The translations under genes were made by a program, and so were the position numbers. Below, in pieces: positions 35,722-39,017 of a stretch of DNA of 39,017 bases. The first letter of the stretch is position 1. Each line of letters begins with the position of its first letter. This DNA is from Gammaproteobacteria bacterium (GTDB lineage: Bacteria > Pseudomonadota > Gammaproteobacteria > Thiohalobacterales > Thiohalobacteraceae): positions 1-39,017 of the forward strand of contig JACREG010000061.1 of assembly GCA_016218375.1 (NCBI GenBank). Direction: 5' to 3'. The notes beneath the pieces are model-generated. The model saw only the letters and a program-made list of their open reading frames with translations, was not told the origin of the DNA and made no database searches.

Positions 35722-36075
35722 TTAAGCGATGGCACTGCTCGCCGGCGGCACAACCGCACCCACGCCTTGCTGAACCCAATCCAGGATGCCGCCGCGGAGA
35801 TTGATGTACTGCCGCGTTCCGTCGCGTGCTGCCAGGAAGGCGCAAGCTTGAGCCGAACGCGCCCCGGTACGACAGTAAATCACCATCGGCCGGGTCTCCT
35901 GCTTCCAGTCCTCCGCCTTCAGCGGAACCAAATGCAGTGGGACGGTATCCGCGCCCGGAATGATGCCCTGTGACATTTCCTGGGGGGTACGAACATCCAC
36001 CAAGTGAATGCTGTCCGGAGCTTCCGCAAGGATTTTGGCCAACTCGCGCCCATCGATTTCCGGAATACCAAACAT
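35722..36075 (-). CDS. Single-domain rhodanese (thiosulfate sulfurtransferase family)
   Basis: 117 residues with no signal peptide, so cytosolic. The active-site Cys68 lies in the loop CRTGARS; the CDC25-like opening IHLVDVRTPQEM and the late YINLRGGILDWVQQG are typical of rhodanese domains. It moves sulfane sulfur onto acceptors such as the TusA protein encoded just downstream. AGGAGAGG about five bases upstream supports the start. A 20-bp AT-rich dyad lies 26 nt upstream of the ATG and could be a repressor site. It could also be called GlpE-like; the precise donor is unknown. Confidence 0.9.
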   Translation of the reverse strand: MFGIPEIDGRELAKILAEAPDSIHLVDVRTPQEMSQGIIPGADTVPLHLVPLKAEDWKQETRPMVIYCRTGARSAQACAFLAARDGTRQYINLRGGILDWVQQGVGAVVPPASSAIA

Positions 36076-36100
36076 AGACCTCTCCTACCGTAAAAATTGC

Positions 36101-36120
36101 ATATTAGGCTATCCTAATAT
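36101..36120. promoter_or_regulatory. Palindromic operator-like site upstream of rhodanese
   Basis: ATATTAGG and CCTAATAT form perfect 8-bp arms around a 4-bp centre (CTAT). The site lies 26-45 nt upstream of the rhodanese ATG, where it would overlap or follow the promoter. AT-rich dyads of this size are typical of ArsR-type repressors, some of which (BigR/SqrR) sense sulfide or persulfide; the match to that group is inference. Confidence 0.5.
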
Positions 36121-36275
36121 ATGAGCTATGTCATCCCGAGAACTTAAGCGGAAATAGCGCGGCCGGCAGATTTCTTCACCCCACACGCGCCAAAACCAAA
36201 CGCCGTCATCGTCTGCTGGCGCAGGGAACGGGCCTCGCATATTGTGGTCTTAAGCTCGCAAATCCATTCGTTGCC

Positions 36276-37757
36276 ATGAGTTTCTTTCACCGCATGCTTT
36301 CATATCCACGCCGTTTGCTGCTGCTTGGCCTGCTGTGCCTGAGTCCTTCCCTTCCAAGCCTCGCGCTGGATCTCCCCAACATCGGCGACCCCGCCGAACG
36401 GCTGATTACGCCGGATCAGGAACGCCAATTGGGCGAGGCCTTCATGCGCCGCCTGCGTCAGCAGGTTCCATTGATCGACGATCCGGAACTGAACACGTAT
36501 ATAAGCACGCTCGGCAACCGGCTGGTGGCCAACAGCGACACCCCCGGGCAACGCTTCACCTTCTTCATCGTCAAGGACTCTGCGATCAACGCCTTCGCGG
36601 CCCCGGGCGGGTTCATCGGCACGCACAGCGCGCTGATCCTGGCGGCACGCAACGAAAGCGAACTGGCGGGTGTGCTGGCCCATGAAATTGCGCACGTCAC
36701 GCAGAAACATCTGGTGCGCGCCTACGATTCCGCCAGCCGCATGGGCCTGCCGATGGCGGCGGCGCTCCTGGCGGCGATTCTGATCGGCACGCAAGACACC
36801 GAGGCCGGTCAAGCGGCGCTCATGTCGGTCCAGGCCGGCGCCATTCAGCAACAGATCAACTTCACGCGCGCCAATGAAAGTGAGGCCGACCATATCGGCA
36901 TGCAGACCTTGGCGCGATCCGAGTTCGACCCACGCGGTATGCCGGGATTCTTCGAACGCCTCCAACAAAGCACGCGCCTGTATGGCGATGGCCTGCCCCC
37001 GTTTTTAAGCACGCACCCGGTCACCACCGACCGTATCGCCGAATCCATGGCGCGCGCCGAACAAACGCGCCCGCAACATATCCAGGACAGCCTGAATTTC
37101 TACCTTGCGCAAGCCAAGCTGCGCGCACTCACCACGGCGGATGCCAAACAGGCCGTTGCCTATTTCAACCAACCCAAAACCGATCCCCCGTTGCCGGAAG
37201 CCGCGCGCGAATACGGACATGCCTTGGCGCTGGCGCGTGCCGACGACTATGCGGCGGCCCGGACCATCCTCACCCGTCTCGGCAAGACCGATCCCGACCG
37301 GATCGCCTATCCACTGGCCTTGGCACAACTCGATCTGAGCGCGGGTCGCAACGATGCGGCGCTGGAACAGTACCGCACGCTGCTGCGCCTCTACCCGACC
37401 AACGCCGTGCTGGTGGAAGGCTATACCCAGGCACTGTTGAATACCGGCCGCCACGGCGAAGCCCGCCAACTCCTGGAAGAGGCGCGCCGCCGTCAGGCAC
37501 AGCCCGACCCGGGCCTGTATCTGCTCCTGGCCAAGGCCGCCACCGGCATGAAACGGGAAGCCGATGCCCATGAGGCCATGGCCGAATACTATTATCTGAA
37601 CGGCCAGACCTTCGAAGCCGTCGAACAACTGACGCTGGCCAGCCGCATCCCCGGCCAGGATTTTTACCAAGCCTCGCGTATCGAGGCCCGGTTACAAGAA
37701 CTCGAAGCGATCGCACTCGAAGAAAAGGCCAAGGCAGACGAAAACGAGCCTCGCTGA
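36276..37757 (+). CDS. bepA: BepA-type periplasmic M48 metalloprotease with TPR domain
   Basis: 493 residues. A signal peptide (RRLLLLGLLCLSPSLPSLA, ending near residue 31) directs it to the periplasm. The M48 protease domain (about 45-265) has the zinc motif HEIAH at residues 136-140 and the third ligand Glu in NESEADHIG. The C-terminal half (about 270-480) consists of TPR-like helical repeats. In E. coli BepA (YfgC) works with the BAM complex in LptD folding and quality control. No ribosome-binding site is evident before the ATG at 36276; a second ATG at 36294 would still give a full signal peptide. It is transcribed alone. Confidence 0.9.
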   Translation: MSFFHRMLSYPRRLLLLGLLCLSPSLPSLALDLPNIGDPAERLITPDQERQLGEAFMRRLRQQVPLIDDPELNTYISTLGNRLVANSDTPGQRFTFFIVKDSAINAFAAPGGFIGTHSALILAARNESELAGVLAHEIAHVTQKHLVRAYDSASRMGLPMAAALLAAILIGTQDTEAGQAALMSVQAGAIQQQINFTRANESEADHIGMQTLARSEFDPRGMPGFFERLQQSTRLYGDGLPPFLSTHPVTTDRIAESMARAEQTRPQHIQDSLNFYLAQAKLRALTTADAKQAVAYFNQPKTDPPLPEAAREYGHALALARADDYAAARTILTRLGKTDPDRIAYPLALAQLDLSAGRNDAALEQYRTLLRLYPTNAVLVEGYTQALLNTGRHGEARQLLEEARRRQAQPDPGLYLLLAKAATGMKREADAHEAMAEYYYLNGQTFEAVEQLTLASRIPGQDFYQASRIEARLQELEAIALEEKAKADENEPR

Positions 37758-37847
37758 GCCCGCCGCGCGCACCTTCCACCGTCCGATGGAATGAAATTCC
37801 ACCCTCCGTCGTCTTACCCCTGAAGTTATCAGGAAGCAGTCATGGCT

Positions 37848-37876
37848 TTGACTAGCGCCCGGGGCACTACTATATT
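37848..37876 (+). promoter_or_regulatory. Sigma70-type promoter of the sox operon
   Basis: TTGACT (5 of 6), a spacer of exactly 17 nt, then TATATT (5 of 6). Transcription would begin near 37883, leaving a leader of about 110 nt before soxX. Confidence 0.7.
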
Positions 37877-37927
37877 CCGATCTCGTGCAGTCGAAATCTG
37901 AATGCTTTATCTCGTGTGGTCCACTGT

Positions 37928-37952
37928 GTAGTTGCAAGATACGTAGTTACAA
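37928..37952 (+). promoter_or_regulatory. Direct repeat in the soxX leader
   Basis: GTAGTTGCAA at 37928 and GTAGTTACAA at 37943 match at 9 of 10 positions with a 15-bp period. They lie downstream of the predicted start site. Possible protein-binding site; the binder is unknown. Confidence 0.35.
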
Positions 37953-37993
37953 ACACAACCCTTAAGCAATAAACCACCACTGAGGAGGCAACG

Positions 37994-38377
37994 ATGCGGC
38001 AATTCTCGAGCATCCTATCCACCGCCACTTCCGTAGCCGCGCTGTTGGGTAGCCTGATGCTGGCACCCGCAATGGCGACTGCTGCCGAAGAAGCGAAAGC
38101 AATGACCCCCATCGAGGAAGGCAAGGAAATCGCGTTCGATCGCAAGAAAGGCAATTGCCTGGCCTGCCATCAGATCGCCAAGGGAGAACTTGCGGGCGAC
38201 ATCGGCCCGCCGCTCGTGGGCATGCAGACCCGCTTCCCGGACAAGACCAAACTGCGCGCGCAAATCTGGGACCCCACCAAGGCCAACCCCAACAGCATGA
38301 TGCCGCCGTTCGGCCGTCACAAGGTTCTGTCGGAAGACGAGATCGACAAAGTCGTTGAATTCATCTACAGCCTCTAA
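37994..38377 (+). CDS. soxX: Sulfur oxidation c-type cytochrome SoxX
   Basis: 127 residues. A signal peptide ends AMATAAEE (about residue 30). Heme c is bound by CLACH (Cys55, Cys58, His59), and the distal Met ligand is Met103 in SMMPPFGRH, the usual SoxX arrangement. With SoxA it forms the SoxXA cytochrome that joins thiosulfate to the carrier protein SoxYZ through a disulfide. GAGGAGG six bases upstream supports the start. It is followed by soxY after 33 nt; a promoter lies about 120 nt upstream. soxA is not in the window and may lie beyond soxZ. Confidence 0.95.
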   Translation: MRQFSSILSTATSVAALLGSLMLAPAMATAAEEAKAMTPIEEGKEIAFDRKKGNCLACHQIAKGELAGDIGPPLVGMQTRFPDKTKLRAQIWDPTKANPNSMMPPFGRHKVLSEDEIDKVVEFIYSL

Positions 38378-38410
38378 GCACCGGCATAGGCACACCGAGG
38401 AGAAACAGCA

Positions 38411-38887
38411 GTGACTGACATGAAACGCAGAACGCTCCTGAAAGGCACCCTGGCGCTAGGCGCATTGGGTATGGCATTCAGTGCCGGCCTGTTAACACCG
38501 CGTGCGGCGCTCGCCGCCTGGCCCAAAGACGCCTTTGACGCCAAGACCGTCGACGACGCGCTGAAGAGTTTGTTCGGTTCCGCGCAACTCGAAGGCAGCG
38601 ACAAGATCGTATTCAAACAACTGCCGGAAATCGCCGAGAACGGCGCAGTGGTCCCGGTATCCGTCGAAGTCGCGATGGACGGTGTCGAATCGATCAGCAT
38701 TATCGCCGAGAAAAATGCCACGCCGTTGACATCGTCCTATACGCTCGGCGCCACGACCGAACCCTTCGTCGCCACCCGCGTCAAGCTCGGCAAAACCACC
38801 AGTGTGATCGCGGTCGTCAAGGCCGGCGGCAAACTCTACAGCGCCGGCAAGGAAGTCAAAGTCACCATTGGCGGTTGCGGCGGCTGA
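38411..38887 (+). CDS. soxY: Thiosulfate oxidation carrier protein SoxY
   Basis: 158 residues. The Tat signal is KRRTLLKGTLALGALGMAF, with cleavage near ARAALAAW (read as PRAALAAW). The C-terminal swinging arm GGCGG carries Cys156, to which sulfur intermediates are covalently attached during the Sox cycle. GTG at 38411 is eight bases from GAGGAG and is preferred; ATG at 38420 would be too far from it but gives an equally good signal peptide. SoxY pairs with SoxZ, whose gene follows after 54 nt. Confidence 0.95.
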   Translation: MTDMKRRTLLKGTLALGALGMAFSAGLLTPRAALAAWPKDAFDAKTVDDALKSLFGSAQLEGSDKIVFKQLPEIAENGAVVPVSVEVAMDGVESISIIAEKNATPLTSSYTLGATTEPFVATRVKLGKTTSVIAVVKAGGKLYSAGKEVKVTIGGCGG

Positions 38888-38941
38888 TCTGGATCGTCCG
38901 ATCGCGCATCCACAACGAATCAGGCAAGAGGAAGCAGCAAC

Positions 38942-39017
38942 ATGGCCAACAAAATGAGAGTCGTCGCCAAACTGGCGGGCGATGTCACCACAGTGAAGGC
39001 ACTGATCAAACATCCGA
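38942..39017 (+). CDS. soxZ: Thiosulfate oxidation carrier protein SoxZ (5' part only)
   Basis: Only the first 25 codons are inside the window. They read ANKMRVVAKLAGDVTTVKAL then IKHP, matching the start of SoxZ, the partner of SoxY that forms the heterodimeric carrier. AGAGGAAG lies about ten bases upstream of the ATG. The gene continues past the right edge. Confidence 0.88.
   Translation, partial: MANKMRVVAKLAGDVTTVKALIKHP

Overview
The window looks like chromosomal DNA of a GC-rich, sulfur-oxidising, motile gammaproteobacterium. Three things point there: the start of a soxXYZ thiosulfate-oxidation cluster at the right edge, a rhodanese plus TusA pair just before it, and the bamC-dapA // gcvR-bcp gene order known from Escherichia coli and relatives. 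Genus-level placement cannot be made from the sequence alone. No rRNA, tRNA, CRISPR array, prophage or transposase gene was seen.

Layout. 1-9.6 kb: a membrane PAS/HD-GYP-type protein with a degenerate catalytic site; the methionine sulfoxide reductase pair msrPQ with a two-component system and a thioredoxin-like protein upstream on the same strand; a GST-fold protein; a secreted lactonase-type propeller; a small membrane protein. 9.6-20.8 kb: housekeeping genes (purL, an MBL-fold hydrolase, bamC-dapA, then a GalT-like gene, gcvR, bcp, and a PIN-PhoH ATPase). The gaps here hold several families of short inverted-repeat (REP/MITE-like) elements. 21.0-25.6 kb: the least ordinary part, with a BTAD/SARP-type regulator, a 72-residue protein and four consecutive secreted proteins that are unrelated along their length but all end in a VPLPA-CTERM-type sorting tail (exosortase substrates). 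25.6-31.9 kb: a perM-like permease, a small hypothetical and a YeiE/CysL-type LysR regulator in one operon; two methyl-accepting chemotaxis proteins; a periplasmic protein of unknown function. 32.0-35.1 kb: two divergently transcribed FadL-type outer-membrane channels. 35.3-39.0 kb: tusA and rhodanese, a BepA-type periplasmic protease with TPRs, then soxX, soxY and the first 25 codons of soxZ.

How it fits together. The right end is a sulfur-trafficking and thiosulfate-oxidation neighbourhood, with a good sigma70-type promoter before soxX and a 20-bp dyad (possible repressor site) before the rhodanese. The left end has a periplasmic protein-repair unit (MsrPQ) next to its own putative sensor system. 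The centre suggests a regulated set of exosortase-sorted surface or secreted proteins whose exosortase must be encoded elsewhere. Family assignments come from recognisable motifs read in the translations; no database search was possible.
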